64,000 bases of DNA from Cupriavidus basilensis (GTDB taxonomy: Bacteria; Pseudomonadota; Gammaproteobacteria; Burkholderiales; Burkholderiaceae): positions 2,728,001-2,792,000 of the forward strand of contig NZ_CP010537.1 of NCBI RefSeq assembly GCF_000832305.1, read 5' to 3'. The position numbers and the translations under genes were made by a program. Under the pieces are notes generated by a model. That model did no database searches and had not been told where the DNA came from. It saw only the letters and a list, made by a program, of their open reading frames with translations. Positions 20,078 through 29,847 of this stretch are shown here, piece by piece. How positions within the stretch are numbered: the first letter of the stretch is position 1; each line of letters starts with the position of its first letter.

Positions 20078-20986
20078 ATGACCACTTCCGCCACCGGCCG
20101 CACCCGGCTTGACTGGGGCACGCTTGGCCTGCTGACATTCCCTCCGCTGAGCTGGGCCGGCAACGCCATCGTCGGCCACTACGCCGCCGGCGCCATCCCG
20201 CCGATCACGCTGAACTTTGCCCGGTGGGCGCTGGCCGGGCTGCTGCTCGCGCCCTATGTCTGGCGAGGCGTGCGCGAGCATGCCGCCGCGCTGCGCCAGC
20301 ATGCCGGGGTGATCGCCGCCATGGGCATGCTCTCCGTCTCGGTCTACAACGCCATGCAGTACCTGGCGCTGACCACGTCGTCGCCGATCAACGTGACGCT
20401 GATCGGCGCTTCCGCCCCGATCTTCCTGCTGATCATCGGCGCGCTGTTCTTCCGCGAGCGGGTGCGCGGCTGGCATGTGGCGGGCGCCCTGCTATGCCTG
20501 GCCGGCGTGGGCGTGGTGATGCTGCGCGGGGATCCCGCGCGGCTGGCCCAGCTGGATTTCGTGGCCGGCGACCTGTTCATGCTGGCGGGCACCATCACCT
20601 GGAGCGCCTACACCTGGCTGCTGCGCAAGAAGCGCCCGGATTTGCCGCTGGCCGTGCTGCTGTTTGCGCAGATCGTGGCGGGCGTGGCGGCCTGCGTGCC
20701 GTTCGTCGCGTGGGAGCTGCTGTCGGGAAGCGTGCCGATTCACTGGAACGGCAAGGCGCTCGGCATCCTGGTGTATGTGGCAACAATCCCCTCGCTGCTG
20801 GCCTACTTTGCCTGGGACCGTGCGATAGCCCGCGCCGGCGCGCAGCTGCCGGTGTTCTTCTTCACGCTCACGCCCGTCTTTGCCGCGCTGATGTCTTCCG
20901 CGCTGCTGGGCGACTGGCCGCGCTGGTATCACGCGGCCGGGCTGGGCGCCATCGTGGCCGGCATCTGGATCGCCAACCGTCGCTGA
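20078..20986 (+). CDS. EamA/DMT family permease
   Basis: A 302-residue, ten-segment drug/metabolite transporter with two EamA repeats. The first begins LGLLTFPPLSWAGNAIVG and contains LTTSSPINVTLIGASAPIFLLIIGALFFRE in parts; the second begins GDLFMLAGTITWSAYTWLLRKK and ends GLGAIVAGIWIANRR. The central hinge is a short charged loop (GDPARLAQLDFV). These export or import metabolites such as amino acids or purines across the inner membrane; the substrate is unknown. It is monocistronic, behind an unusual A-rich leader, and its stop is 19 bp from the convergent chemoreceptor stop. Confidence 0.9.
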   Translation: MTTSATGRTRLDWGTLGLLTFPPLSWAGNAIVGHYAAGAIPPITLNFARWALAGLLLAPYVWRGVREHAAALRQHAGVIAAMGMLSVSVYNAMQYLALTTSSPINVTLIGASAPIFLLIIGALFFRERVRGWHVAGALLCLAGVGVVMLRGDPARLAQLDFVAGDLFMLAGTITWSAYTWLLRKKRPDLPLAVLLFAQIVAGVAACVPFVAWELLSGSVPIHWNGKALGILVYVATIPSLLAYFAWDRAIARAGAQLPVFFFTLTPVFAALMSSALLGDWPRWYHAAGLGAIVAGIWIANRR

Positions 20987-21005
20987 GCGCGACGGCGCAC
21001 GCCGC

Positions 21006-22928
21006 CTAAGCGGCAACCGCCGGATCCAGCCGGAACACCGCCACCGAACGCTCCATGCGCTGCGCTTGCTCCTTGAGCGCATCGGCTGCGGCGGCGGCCT
21101 GCTCGACCAGCGCCGCGTTCTGCTGCGTGACCTGATCCATCTGCGTTACGGCCTGGTTGACCTGGGCAATGCCGCTGCTCTGCTCTTGCGACGCGCGGCT
21201 GATCTCGTCCATCATCACTGTCACGCGCTTGACCGCGGCAACGATGCTGTCCATGGTGGCGGTGGCATCCCCCGCCAGCGCCGAGCCGGCCTCGACCCGC
21301 TGCACCGATTGCGAGATCAGCGTGCGGATCTCCTTGGCGGAGCTGCCGGCGCGCTGCGCCAGGGTGCGCACCTCGGTGGCCACCACGGCAAAGCCGCGCC
21401 CGTACTCGCCGGCGCGCGCCGCTTCCACCGCGGCGTTGAGCGCCAGGATGTTGGTCTGGAACGCGATGCCGTCGATCACCGCGATGATGTCGACGATGCG
21501 CTTGGAATCGGCCTCGATCTCGCCCATGGTCCGCAGCACGCGGCCCACCGAGGTCCCGCCGGCCACGGCGATGTCGCAGGCCTCGCCCGCCAGCGCGCTG
21601 GCCTGGTCCGCGCTGCTGGCGTTCTGCCGCACGATCGCGGTGAGCTGCTCCATGCTGGCGGCCGTCTGCTGCAACGACGAGGCCTGCTCCTCCGTGCGCT
21701 GCGACAGGTCCAGGTTGCCTTGCGCGATCTCGCCGGCGGCCACCAGCACGTTCTGCGCGCCGACCTTGGTATCGCCGATCAGCGCACGCCAGGTCTCCAC
21801 CAGCGACAGCAGGTGCCGCTTGACGTGGCTCAGCTCGTCGCTGCCGCGCACCTCCAGCGTGATGGCCAGGTCGCCGGCGTTGATACGGCCCACCATGCTG
21901 GCCACCTGCCGCACGTCGGCGCGCATGCCGTGGCTAAAGCCGGCGAACAGGTAGAACGCCGCGCCCACGGCCAGCAGGGCGACCCCGGCCAGCACCTCGA
22001 GCTCCAGCATCTCGGCCGCGATGCGCTGCGCCAGCATGTCGCGGGCAATCCCCGAAAACGCCTTGTTGACTGAGGAGACCGCGTTGATGGCCGCCGTCGC
22101 CTCGTCAAAATAGGGCTTGGCCTCGATGGCGATGCCGCCGCTGCCGAGCATCTTTTCCTTCAGCGTGCGGTGGAAGGCATCCATCGCGGCCAGTTGCGCG
22201 AGCGCGTCTTGCACCCGCGGGCGATACGCCGGGGCGCCGCGCATCACGCGCTCGATATCACGCCGCACGGATTCCAGCCCGTCCTGGATCTGCTCGCCCA
22301 GCGCGGCCAGCTCGGCTTGCTGCGCCGCGTCAGCGTATCCGCCCTGGCTGATGATGGCCGCGCCCCTGCCGCGCGCCAGCGCGCTCAGTTCGGCCAGCTT
22401 GGGCATCTGCCCCACCATCAGCGTCACCAGGTAGTACGAGCCGCTGTCGGGATCGAGCGCGAGCGACGAGCGGTCCGCCACATCGCCGATAAACAGCCGC
22501 GTCTGCTTGACCAGCGCGCTGTGCATGTCGAACAGCGCGCCGGCTGTGACCTTCAGGCCCGTTTCATGCATGCCTTGCCACGACTGCTCCAGCTTGCGTG
22601 CATCAGGCATGACATCGAAGCGCGTGGCCTCGCCGGCTTGCTTCACCAGCTCGCCAAGGTGTGCGGCTGCCTTCGCATCGGCACCGTCAAACGTCGCGCG
22701 AAACGCCGCGTTGCCAGCGAGCACGGCATTGGCCGCGCCGCGACGGACCTGCGTCTCGCGCATGAAATCGAGCGCGCGGTCGACGATGGCAAGGCCGCTC
22801 AGTTCGTCCTGCGAGGCACGGATCGACTGTACCGACAGGCTCAGCACCGCATAGAGCGAACCGCCAAGCGGGATCAGGAACAGGATGGCTAGCAACAGCA
22901 GCTTGCGGGTGATGGTGAGGCGCGCCAT
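21006..22928 (-). CDS. Methyl-accepting chemotaxis protein with large periplasmic sensor
   Basis: A 640-residue class I chemoreceptor. The first membrane segment is [20 protein letters not shown]; a helical periplasmic sensor of about 280 residues follows ([35 protein letters not shown]), which resembles NIT/HBM-type helical bundles. The second membrane segment is [19 protein letters not shown], then a HAMP domain and the signalling hairpin with the invariant [24 protein letters not shown]. The C-terminus ends in ...RLDPAVAA without a CheR-binding pentapeptide. A sigma-28-like promoter lies about 60 bp upstream. The ATG is chosen to start at the basic residues before the first membrane segment; no strong ribosome site is present. 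Confidence 0.9.
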   Translation of the reverse strand: MARLTITRKLLLLAILFLIPLGGSLYAVLSLSVQSIRASQDELSGLAIVDRALDFMRETQVRRGAANAVLAGNAAFRATFDGADAKAAAHLGELVKQAGEATRFDVMPDARKLEQSWQGMHETGLKVTAGALFDMHSALVKQTRLFIGDVADRSSLALDPDSGSYYLVTLMVGQMPKLAELSALARGRGAAIISQGGYADAAQQAELAALGEQIQDGLESVRRDIERVMRGAPAYRPRVQDALAQLAAMDAFHRTLKEKMLGSGGIAIEAKPYFDEATAAINAVSSVNKAFSGIARDMLAQRIAAEMLELEVLAGVALLAVGAAFYLFAGFSHGMRADVRQVASMVGRINAGDLAITLEVRGSDELSHVKRHLLSLVETWRALIGDTKVGAQNVLVAAGEIAQGNLDLSQRTEEQASSLQQTAASMEQLTAIVRQNASSADQASALAGEACDIAVAGGTSVGRVLRTMGEIEADSKRIVDIIAVIDGIAFQTNILALNAAVEAARAGEYGRGFAVVATEVRTLAQRAGSSAKEIRTLISQSVQRVEAGSALAGDATATMDSIVAAVKRVTVMMDEISRASQEQSSGIAQVNQAVTQMDQVTQQNAALVEQAAAAADALKEQAQRMERSVAVFRLDPAVAA

Positions 22929-22993
22929 CAGGCGCACGGCGGGGGAGAGAAAAGTGGCCACGAAGATCCCAAAAAATCGCTTGCATGCGTCTT

Positions 22994-23020
22994 GTATCGG
23001 CCGGCTGAACGCTGACTGAA
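22994..23020 (-). promoter_or_regulatory. Candidate sigma-28 (FliA) promoter of the chemoreceptor gene
   Basis: On the minus strand the -10 element GCCGATAC (rc of 22994-23001) fits the sigma-28 consensus GCCGATAA at seven of eight bases; 11 bases upstream is TTCAGTCA, a weak match to TAAAGTTT. The leader would be about 60 nt. Chemoreceptor genes are commonly FliA-dependent. Confidence 0.5.
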
Positions 23021-23317
23021 GCCTGTTTTCCCGGCTTTTTTCGCATGCACAAGGGTGGGGCCGAAAAGGCACAAAGCGGGTGCGGAATGCACGCTAAACG
23101 GGCGTAAAAGCAGCGCGTGCACGCAAGGCGCGGAGATCAGGCTGACACAAAACAGACGCAAAACCGACGTACAACGAAGGGATCGCGGACGCAGCGCGGT
23201 GGGCGGGAAAAAATCGGAAGAAACACCTGAACCCATGCCGCCTGGCGCTGTCTTTCCGTCGGCGGTGCTGCCCCAGGCAGGCCGAGCAATCAGGATGTTC
23301 AACCCCAGGAGATGGCG

Positions 23318-23569
23318 ATGTTAAGCCCCCACGAATTTGCCACCTTGCTGCTGGTCCACGATGTGCAGGACCGGCTGGAACTCGATCCCGTGGACCTGGA
23401 GGCACTGCTCGAACGCGGCCTCGTGTCGCTGCAGGAATGCGCGGCCGACCGCTGGTGCCCGCGCATTACCGAGCACGGCTACGCGCTGCTGCGCGCGGTC
23501 GGCTGGCAGGGGGAGATGAACCGGGCACGGCGTGGCGAAGCGCGCGGGCACGAGGCGCCCAGGCAGTAA
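23318..23569 (+). CDS. Small hypothetical protein
   Basis: An 83-residue protein beginning MLSPHEFATLLLVHDVQDRL. It is helical and acidic in the first half (LDPVDLEALLERGLVSLQ), with WCPRITEHGYALLRAVG and a basic tail. The first part looks like a small winged-helix module of the kind that reads 'rITEkGyalL', but it is too short for a firm assignment. AGGAG precedes the ATG by 7 bases; another ATG six bases upstream is too close to the site. It is divergent from the chemoreceptor gene, separated by a 389-bp gene-free region, and convergent with dnaE2. Confidence 0.65.
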   Translation: MLSPHEFATLLLVHDVQDRLELDPVDLEALLERGLVSLQECAADRWCPRITEHGYALLRAVGWQGEMNRARRGEARGHEAPRQ

Positions 23570-23580
23570 CGCGGTTACGT

Positions 23581-23623
23581 AATCACGCCCCAATTACGCC
23601 CCAATTACGCCCCAATCGCGCCC
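23581..23623. repeat. Nearly four tandem 11-bp units
   Basis: AATCACGCCCC, AATTACGCCCC twice, then a partial AATCGCGCCC. The array fills the gap between the small protein gene and the convergent dnaE2 stop, which begins at its last base. The stop codon TAG of dnaE2 directly abuts it. Confidence 0.9.
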
Positions 23624-26600
23624 TAGTGAAAATCGCGGCTGGACACCATCAGGCGGCCCAGCAGCGGGCTCAGGTCCACCAGTTCCTGTGCCACCAGATG
23701 CCTGACCTCGCCCTGGCGCTGCCACGTGCCGATCACCCCCAGCAGCTTCGCGCCCAGCACCTCCTTGCGCTGGCGCTCGATCAGGTCCGGCCACAGGATC
23801 ACGTTGATCGCACCGGTTTCGTCCTCGATCGAGGTAAAGATGGTGCCGCCGGCCGTGGATGGCCGCTGCCGCACCGTGACGATGCCGCAGGCACGCACCT
23901 GCCGGTTGTTGCCACAGCGGGACAAGTCCTGCGCCGTGGCGTATTGCATCGCGGCCAGCCGCGGCCGCAGCAGCGCCAGCGGATGCGACTTGAGCGACAG
24001 GCCCGTGCTGGCATAATCGGCCGCCACATCCTCGCCCAGGCGCGGCGCGGGCAACGATAGTTCGCCCTCGGGCGGCGGCGCCTCATGGAGCAGGTCGTGA
24101 TGCGCGGCCTGCAGCGCCGCGGCGCGCGCCTGCCAGCGCGCCTGGCGGCGATGCCCGGCGAGGCTGGCCAACGCATCTGCGGCGGCCAGCGCGTCGATGT
24201 CGTGCCGGTCCAGCCGCGCGCGCAGCACCAGGTCTTCCACGCTGGCGAACGGCGCCTCGGCGCGGGCCAGCTCGATCCGCCCGGCCGCCGCCTCGCGCAT
24301 GCCGTTCACGCAGTTCAGGCCAAGCCGCACCGCCGGCTGGGCGCGCTGGCGGGCGCGCGCTGACGCACCGCTGGCCGCATGCTCCAGCGTGCTTTCCCAG
24401 CCGCTCACCGTCACATCGACCGGATGCGTGCGCACGTGGTGCCGGCTCGCATCCTGCACGAGTTGCGACGCCGAGTAGAACCCCATCGGCTGGCTGTTGA
24501 GCAGCGCGCACAGGAAGGCCGCCGGATGGTGGCACTTGATCCACGCGCTGATATAGACCAGCTTGGCGAAGCTGGCGGCATGGCTTTCCGGGAAGCCGTA
24601 TTCGCCAAAGCCCTCGATCTGCTTGCAGATGGCCAGCGCAAAAGCCTCCGGGTACTTGTTGCGGGTGAGCGCCTTGACCAGCGCATCCTGGTGCTGTTTC
24701 AGGTCGCCCTTGCGCCGCCACGCCGCCATGGAGCGGCGTAGCTGGTCGGCCTGCCCCGGCGTAAAACCGGCGGCGTCGATGGCCAGTTGCATCACCTGCT
24801 CCTGGAAGATCGGCACGCCCAGCGTGCGGCCCAGCACCTTCTCGATGACGTCGTTGTGGTACGCCGGCGGCTTGCCGGTGCGCCGCACCTGCTCGCGCCG
24901 CTTCAGGTAGGGATGCACCATGCCGCCCTGGATCGGGCCGGGCCGCACGATGGCCACTTCCACCACCAGGTCGTAATACTCGCGTGGCAAGAGGCGCGGC
25001 AGCATCGACTGCTGCGCACGCGACTCCACCTGGAACACGCCGATGGTGTCGGCGGCGCAGATCATGTCGTAGGTTTGCGGATCGTCCTTGGGCACGTCTT
25101 CCATCCGGTACGGCACGCCCGAGCGCGTGGGGATCATCGTCAGCGCGCGGCGGATGGCCGAGAGCATGCCTAGCGCCAGCACGTCCACCTTCAAGAGGCC
25201 CAGCGACTCAAGGTCGTCCTTGTCCCACTGGATCACGCTGCGGTTTTCCATGGCCGCGTTCTCTATCGGCACCAGCCGCGACAGCTTGTGCCGCGCAATC
25301 ACAAAGCCGCCCACGTGCTGCGACAAATGGCGCGGAAAGCCGCGCAGTTGCGTGGTCAGGCTGGCCCACTGCCGCACCGCCGGCGCGTCCGGGTCCAGCC
25401 CGTACTGCGAAATGCGCTCCAGGAAGGTCTTGCCGCCATCCCACCATGCCTGCCCCTTGACCACCTGCTCGATCACGCTGGCATCGATGCCCAGCGCCCG
25501 GCCCACGTCGCGCAGCGCGCTGCGCGAGCGATAGGTGATCAGCGACGCCGCCAGCGCGGCGCGGTTGCGGCCGTATTTCTCGTAGATGTACTGGATGACT
25601 TCTTCGCGCCGCTGGTGCTCGAAGTCCACATCGATGTCCGGCGGCTCGTCGCGCTCGCGCGAGAGAAAACGGCCGAACAGCAGGTTGGCATCCGCGGGAT
25701 CGACCTCGGTGATGAACAGGCAATAGCAGACCAGCGAATTGGCTGCCGAGCCGCGGCCCTGGCACAGGATGCCGCGGCCGCGGGCAAAGCGCACGATGTC
25801 GTGCACGGTGAGGAAGAACGGCTCGTACTGCTTCTCGCGGATCAGCGCGAGCTCCTCCGCCAGTTGCTTGCGCCATGCGGGCTCGAGCCCTTTGGGGAAG
25901 CGCCGCAGCACGCCTTTCATGGTCTCGCGGCGCAGGTAGCTGAATGGCGTCTCGCCCGGGGGCACCAGTTCCTCCGGGTACTCGTAGCGCAGCGACGCCA
26001 GCGAGAAATCGCACATGGCGGCCACCCGCAGCGTCTGCGCCAGCGCCTCGCGCGGGTACAGGCGCGACAAGCGCTGGCGCATGCGCAGGTGCTGCTCGGC
26101 GTTGGGCGCCAGCGCCATGCCGCATTCGGCCAGGGGCTGGCCCACGCGGATCGCGCTCAGCACGTCCGACAGCGGCTTGCGCGAGCGCACATGCATGGTC
26201 ACCGCGCCGGATGCCGCCAGGGGCACGCCGGTCAGCGCCGCGGCTTGCTCCAGCCGCAGCCGGTGCGCGGCATCGGCATAACCCTGCAATTGCTCGAGCG
26301 CGATCCAGCCGCGCTCGCCAAACGTCTGCCGCATCCATTGGGCTTGCCGCAGCAGCTCGGCGGGGTCCGGGCAATACGAAGGCAGCAGCAGCGCCAGGCA
26401 ATCGGGCATGCCGCGCAGGTGGGCCTGGTCCGGCTGCGGCGCGGCGATGTCGTCGGGATGCAGCGCGTAGGCGCCCTTTTGCACGCGCGTGCGGCCCAGC
26501 GTGATCAACTCGCTCAGGTTGCCAAAGCCTTCGCGATTTTGCGCCAGCAGCACCAGCCGCAGCACAGGCCGGCCCGCGTGGTCGGTGAGCGTAAAGCGGC

Positions 26601-27105
26601 TGCCGATCAGCAGGCGGAAATCCTGCGCGGCACGGGCCAGGGCAAGCAGGCGATCATGGCGGCGCAGGCGGGCCTGCAAGGCGTCATCGGCGCTCCCGGT
26701 GGCAGTGGCGTGCGGTGCGGCGGGGCATTCGCCATCCCCTTGATGCTCGCCGTCTTCGTCGTCGCCCTCCTCCGGCTCCTCCGCGGCCTCGTCCTCATCC
26801 TCCCGCAGCCCGGCGGCCAGCCGCGCCGCGCTGCGCTCGGCCGCATCGCGGGTGCGTTCGCGCAGGTCCTTCAGCGCATGGTGCGCGCGGGCCGTGCCTG
26901 CCACCGAGCATTCGTCGGTCAGCGCCAGGCCGCGGTAGCCGAGCGCAAACGCGCGCTCGATCAGCTCGACCGGATGCGATGCCCCGTCCAGGAAGGTGAA
27001 ATTGGAGATGCAATGCAGCTCCACATAGTCGGGCAACGCCGGCAGCAGCGCCGAAAGCGCCGGCGGCAAGGCAGAGAATGAAGGGTTGGCTGGCTGGCTC
27101 GACAT
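23623..27105 (-). CDS. dnaE2: Error-prone DNA polymerase DnaE2 (ImuC)
   Basis: A 1160-residue C-family polymerase alpha subunit of the damage-inducible type. The PHP domain starts YVELHCISNFTFLDGASHP and ALTDECSVAGTARAHHAL; the palm has the catalytic carboxylates in PPDIDVDFEHQRREEVIQYIYEKYG, and QGRGSAANSLVCYCL precedes it. Helix-hairpin-helix and OB domains follow (FTPGQADQLRRSMAAWR, VRACGIVTVRQRPST). It extends past lesions with ImuB. An unusually acidic insert (residues 101-127, nearly all Asp/Glu/Gly) interrupts the PHP domain. It is the third gene of the SOS cassette, 21 bp after imuB. Confidence 0.95.
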   Translation of the reverse strand: MSSQPANPSFSALPPALSALLPALPDYVELHCISNFTFLDGASHPVELIERAFALGYRGLALTDECSVAGTARAHHALKDLRERTRDAAERSAARLAAGLREDEDEAAEEPEEGDDEDGEHQGDGECPAAPHATATGSADDALQARLRRHDRLLALARAAQDFRLLIGSRFTLTDHAGRPVLRLVLLAQNREGFGNLSELITLGRTRVQKGAYALHPDDIAAPQPDQAHLRGMPDCLALLLPSYCPDPAELLRQAQWMRQTFGERGWIALEQLQGYADAAHRLRLEQAAALTGVPLAASGAVTMHVRSRKPLSDVLSAIRVGQPLAECGMALAPNAEQHLRMRQRLSRLYPREALAQTLRVAAMCDFSLASLRYEYPEELVPPGETPFSYLRRETMKGVLRRFPKGLEPAWRKQLAEELALIREKQYEPFFLTVHDIVRFARGRGILCQGRGSAANSLVCYCLFITEVDPADANLLFGRFLSRERDEPPDIDVDFEHQRREEVIQYIYEKYGRNRAALAASLITYRSRSALRDVGRALGIDASVIEQVVKGQAWWDGGKTFLERISQYGLDPDAPAVRQWASLTTQLRGFPRHLSQHVGGFVIARHKLSRLVPIENAAMENRSVIQWDKDDLESLGLLKVDVLALGMLSAIRRALTMIPTRSGVPYRMEDVPKDDPQTYDMICAADTIGVFQVESRAQQSMLPRLLPREYYDLVVEVAIVRPGPIQGGMVHPYLKRREQVRRTGKPPAYHNDVIEKVLGRTLGVPIFQEQVMQLAIDAAGFTPGQADQLRRSMAAWRRKGDLKQHQDALVKALTRNKYPEAFALAICKQIEGFGEYGFPESHAASFAKLVYISAWIKCHHPAAFLCALLNSQPMGFYSASQLVQDASRHHVRTHPVDVTVSGWESTLEHAASGASARARQRAQPAVRLGLNCVNGMREAAAGRIELARAEAPFASVEDLVLRARLDRHDIDALAAADALASLAGHRRQARWQARAAALQAAHHDLLHEAPPPEGELSLPAPRLGEDVAADYASTGLSLKSHPLALLRPRLAAMQYATAQDLSRCGNNRQVRACGIVTVRQRPSTAGGTIFTSIEDETGAINVILWPDLIERQRKEVLGAKLLGVIGTWQRQGEVRHLVAQELVDLSPLLGRLMVSSRDFH

Positions 27106-27108
27106 GAC

Positions 27109-27132
27109 AAAGATTCGGGCAAAGATTCAGGC
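27109..27132. repeat. Tandem 12-bp duplication at the imuB/dnaE2 junction
   Basis: AAAGATTCGGGC followed by AAAGATTCAGGC and a partial third AAAC. It makes up the whole spacer between the imuB stop and the dnaE2 start and reaches into the imuB 3-prime end, so it may have altered spacing between the coupled genes. Confidence 0.8.
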
Positions 27133-28683
27133 AAACAAGCCATGCAGGAACCAGCGGTACTCGCCGCTTTCCTCACGCCCGGGGCGCTGGCGATAGACCC
27201 AGCAGCGCAGCCCGTCCGCCCGTTGCGCAACGAAGTAATCGCGCGTGGCCAGCGCGCCGTCCCACCAGCCGGATTCGATGCGCTCCGGGCGCGAGAGCAA
27301 CGTCAATGGCCCGCCGTGGCAAGGCCGATGGCGCTGCACAGTCAGCGCCACGGGCTGCGCCATCAGCCACAGCGGACGCTCCGGCATGCCCGCCGGGGCA
27401 CGCTGCGGCTCGCGCGCAGGCATCTCATCCACCGGGCACCAGCGGTTGGCGCGCTCGGGCCGGTGGTCGGCCAGCGGCTGCGGTTGCAGCACGTTCTCCC
27501 GGCCCAGGCGCGCCATCAGCGTATCGAGCACGCGGCCCAGTTCCGCCGGCGTGCCGCCCGGCTCGGGAAACAGCGCATCGCTCTGCGGCACGCAGGCCTG
27601 GACCGACTCCACCACCAGCAGCAGGCTCACCGCCGGCACGCGGAACTGCACCTTGTCCAGCCGCTCCTGCAACAGCCTGGACAAATGCACCGGATCGCGG
27701 CTGGGCTGCGCCAGGCTGATCGTCACCGGCGTGGCCTGCGTCTCGGCGCCCAGCCGGTAGCGCTCATGCTCCAGCCGCAGCACAAGATGCGTCACGCCCG
27801 CCTGCTGCACGGCCAGCCAGCCGGCCAGCGCCAGCAGCAAACGCTGCGCGCCCGCCATCACGCCCTGCACGGATTCGGTCCGGCCTGGCAGCTCCATGCG
27901 CTGCGAGAAGGTGGCGGGCGCGCTGAACCACGTAAAACGCACCGGCACCTCGCCATAGGCCTGGTCCAGCCGCGCCAGCAGGTCCGGCCCCAGCCGGCGC
28001 CGCAGGCCGGCACGTGGCAGGCCCCGCACCTCGCCCACGGTCCGGCAGCCGATGCCATCGAGCCAGCCATCGTCCGCCAGCCCTTGCAACATGCCCACCG
28101 GCAGCCGGTCCAGCAGCCGCGCCATGCGCGGCAGCCCCACCGCGCGCCGCGCCGGACGCACCAGCCCGCCCCGGCGATCCCTGCGCAGTGGCTGCGCCGC
28201 CAGCCACGCCGCCCCGAAGGCCGTCGGCCCGCAGCCCAGCTGCAGGAACACCCCCAGCCGCCGCACCCGCGCATACACCGCCCGGCACAACGCAAGATGG
28301 CCGCCAAACAACCGCAGGCTGGCCCCGGCATCGATCATCACGGTAGCCACCCCGGCATCCGGATGCACCGTGACATGCGGCGTGAAATGCAGCAACGCCA
28401 GCGCCAGCGCCGTCATCACCTGCGCCTCGGCCGACGGCTCGCGCTGCAGTTGCACCACCTGCGCCGACAACGCCTGCACGCCGCCCCGCCGCATCCCCGC
28501 CTGCACCCCCAGCGCCACCGCCGGGCCGTTGGCCAGCACCACCCGCTCGCGCTCCATCACCGCCACCGGCACGCTGTGGTGCAGCAGGCCGGCGCAGGCG
28601 CGATGCGCGTCGGGCTCAGGCCAGTTCGGCTGCAGCGCGTCCAGCGACAGGCGCGGCAGATGCACCGCGATCCAGTACGACAT
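27127..28683 (-). CDS. imuB: ImuB, Y-family polymerase-like mutasome hub
   Basis: A 518-residue Y-family homologue starting SYWIAVHLPRLSLDALQPNW, the usual ImuB/UmuC-like opening but with WIAVHLPRLSL where active polymerases have the catalytic DxD; ImuB lacks catalytic carboxylates and works as the scaffold joining ImuA, DnaE2 and the beta clamp. Fingers/palm-like segments include VATVMIDAGASLRLFGG and GEVRGLPRAGLRRRLGP; the little-finger region follows. The start has GGGAG upstream and overlaps the imuA 3-prime end by 68 bases, so the two are translationally coupled. Confidence 0.93.
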   Translation of the reverse strand: MSYWIAVHLPRLSLDALQPNWPEPDAHRACAGLLHHSVPVAVMERERVVLANGPAVALGVQAGMRRGGVQALSAQVVQLQREPSAEAQVMTALALALLHFTPHVTVHPDAGVATVMIDAGASLRLFGGHLALCRAVYARVRRLGVFLQLGCGPTAFGAAWLAAQPLRRDRRGGLVRPARRAVGLPRMARLLDRLPVGMLQGLADDGWLDGIGCRTVGEVRGLPRAGLRRRLGPDLLARLDQAYGEVPVRFTWFSAPATFSQRMELPGRTESVQGVMAGAQRLLLALAGWLAVQQAGVTHLVLRLEHERYRLGAETQATPVTISLAQPSRDPVHLSRLLQERLDKVQFRVPAVSLLLVVESVQACVPQSDALFPEPGGTPAELGRVLDTLMARLGRENVLQPQPLADHRPERANRWCPVDEMPAREPQRAPAGMPERPLWLMAQPVALTVQRHRPCHGGPLTLLSRPERIESGWWDGALATRDYFVAQRADGLRCWVYRQRPGREESGEYRWFLHGLFA

Positions 28684-29512
28684 GGGCTTGCTCTCCCGCA
28701 ACGGCTTGGGAAACCGGGGCATTCAGGGGGACCGGCATCGACGGGGCCTGCGGCGTGGCCATGGCCGGCACCGCCATCATCTCGCCCAGCGGCAGCACCA
28801 GCGGCGTATCGCGCACCGGGCCGCGCCGCTTGTGGAACACGACCGACACGGCATTGCCCGGCGCCGGCGACAACAGCAGCCGCAGCACCGCCGGCGACGA
28901 CTCGCGCAGCACGCTGGCCGGCCGGCACGCCCACACCACGGCGTCTCCCGCCTGCGCCAGCACCTGCAAGCGCCGCAGCGCCTCGGGACGCGCCGTGGGC
29001 AGCCACACCATCACCCCGCCAAAGGCCTGGCTGCGCAGCACCTGCTCCGCCGCCCACAGCACATCCGCCTGCGCCGCGGCCCGGCTCGCGCCAGCGGGCG
29101 GGCGCACCCAGTACAACAGGCGCGCCGGCAAACCCCATTCGGCCAGGCACGTTGCATTGGGCAGGTGCGGCGGCCCGATCAGCGCCACCCGGCGCTGCGC
29201 CGCGGCCAGCGCCAGCAAGGCCGGGCGCAGCAGCCGCAACTCGCCCACGCCGGGGTCGGCCAGCAGCAGCTCTGTGAGCGCGCCCACCGGCCAGCCACCG
29301 CCCGGCAACTCGGCCGAGAGCGCGTCATGGCCGGTCGGCAAGGCCGGCACGCTGCCCGCCCGGCCCAGATGGCCAAGCTGCCCCGCCCGCCACAGGCCGG
29401 GATAGCGTTGCTCCAGTGCGTCCAGCGCCCCCTGCCGGTCGGCCACGGGCGGCTGCGCCAAAGGCGGATCGCCCGATGCGTCGGGCGATATGGGGAAGAG
29501 TTCGGCTGTCAT
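28616..29512 (-). CDS. imuA: ImuA, RecA-like mutasome accessory protein
   Basis: A 298-residue ImuA of the beta-proteobacterial type (also called SulA-like/RecA-like in annotations). Recognisable parts are YPGLWRAGQLGHLG, GHDALSAELPGGGWPVGALTEL and the RecA-like core RVALIGPPHLPNATCLAEWG, GGVMVWLPTARPEALRRLQVLA. The P-loop is not a standard Walker A. It is the first gene of imuA-imuB-dnaE2, the DNA-damage mutagenesis cassette, and a perfect LexA box stands 50 bp upstream. A 25-residue C-terminal extension is encoded in the segment that overlaps imuB. Confidence 0.93.
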   Translation of the reverse strand: MTAELFPISPDASGDPPLAQPPVADRQGALDALEQRYPGLWRAGQLGHLGRAGSVPALPTGHDALSAELPGGGWPVGALTELLLADPGVGELRLLRPALLALAAAQRRVALIGPPHLPNATCLAEWGLPARLLYWVRPPAGASRAAAQADVLWAAEQVLRSQAFGGVMVWLPTARPEALRRLQVLAQAGDAVVWACRPASVLRESSPAVLRLLLSPAPGNAVSVVFHKRRGPVRDTPLVLPLGEMMAVPAMATPQAPSMPVPLNAPVSQAVAGEQAHVVLDRGASAAPVAGRAAAELA

Positions 29513-29561
29513 GTGATGCGTGCGGCTCAGCCCTAGGGGACTGACAGGAAGTTTCCGGATA

Positions 29562-29577
29562 CTGTATGTTTATACAG
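29562..29577 (-). promoter_or_regulatory. LexA box (SOS operator) of the imuA-imuB-dnaE2 operon
   Basis: CTGT, eight A/T-rich bases, ACAG: an exact LexA site within the longer dyad ATACTGTATG...ACAGTAT (29560-29581). On the minus strand a -10-like TATAAA lies inside the box (29569-29574) with TTGCGC 15 bases upstream, so LexA binding would block the polymerase. The distance to the imuA start is 50 bp. Confidence 0.93.
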
Positions 29578-29847
29578 TATCACGGATGCGCGCAAGGGTG
29601 AAGCGGTGTAGACGTCGATGACAACCCGTCTCGGGCCGCCCGTATGCCATAGACGTAGACGTAGACGTCGTCCACGCTCGGATCTCAATTTCCTTATGGT
29701 CAGTTGAGCGCTGTTGACTCGGTTTTGGACACCACCATTCTTTATGGACTCGATGCGTGGCGCGAATCGTTGCATTCCGCTATGTCAAGTTAGCAAAACT
29801 GGCACGCCGGGTACTGGGGATCGAATGACTCCGGCGCGCCGCTGGCG
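29578..29847. other. Gene-free gap
   Basis: No supported gene. An 80-codon open frame on the minus strand (29533-29775) would overlap the LexA operator and has no family features. A short run of GACGTA units (near 29650-29670) is the only repeat seen. Confidence 0.5.

Noticed and set aside
29533-29775. 80-codon minus-strand ORF upstream of imuA
   Set aside because: It would span the LexA operator and promoter, and shows no family features.
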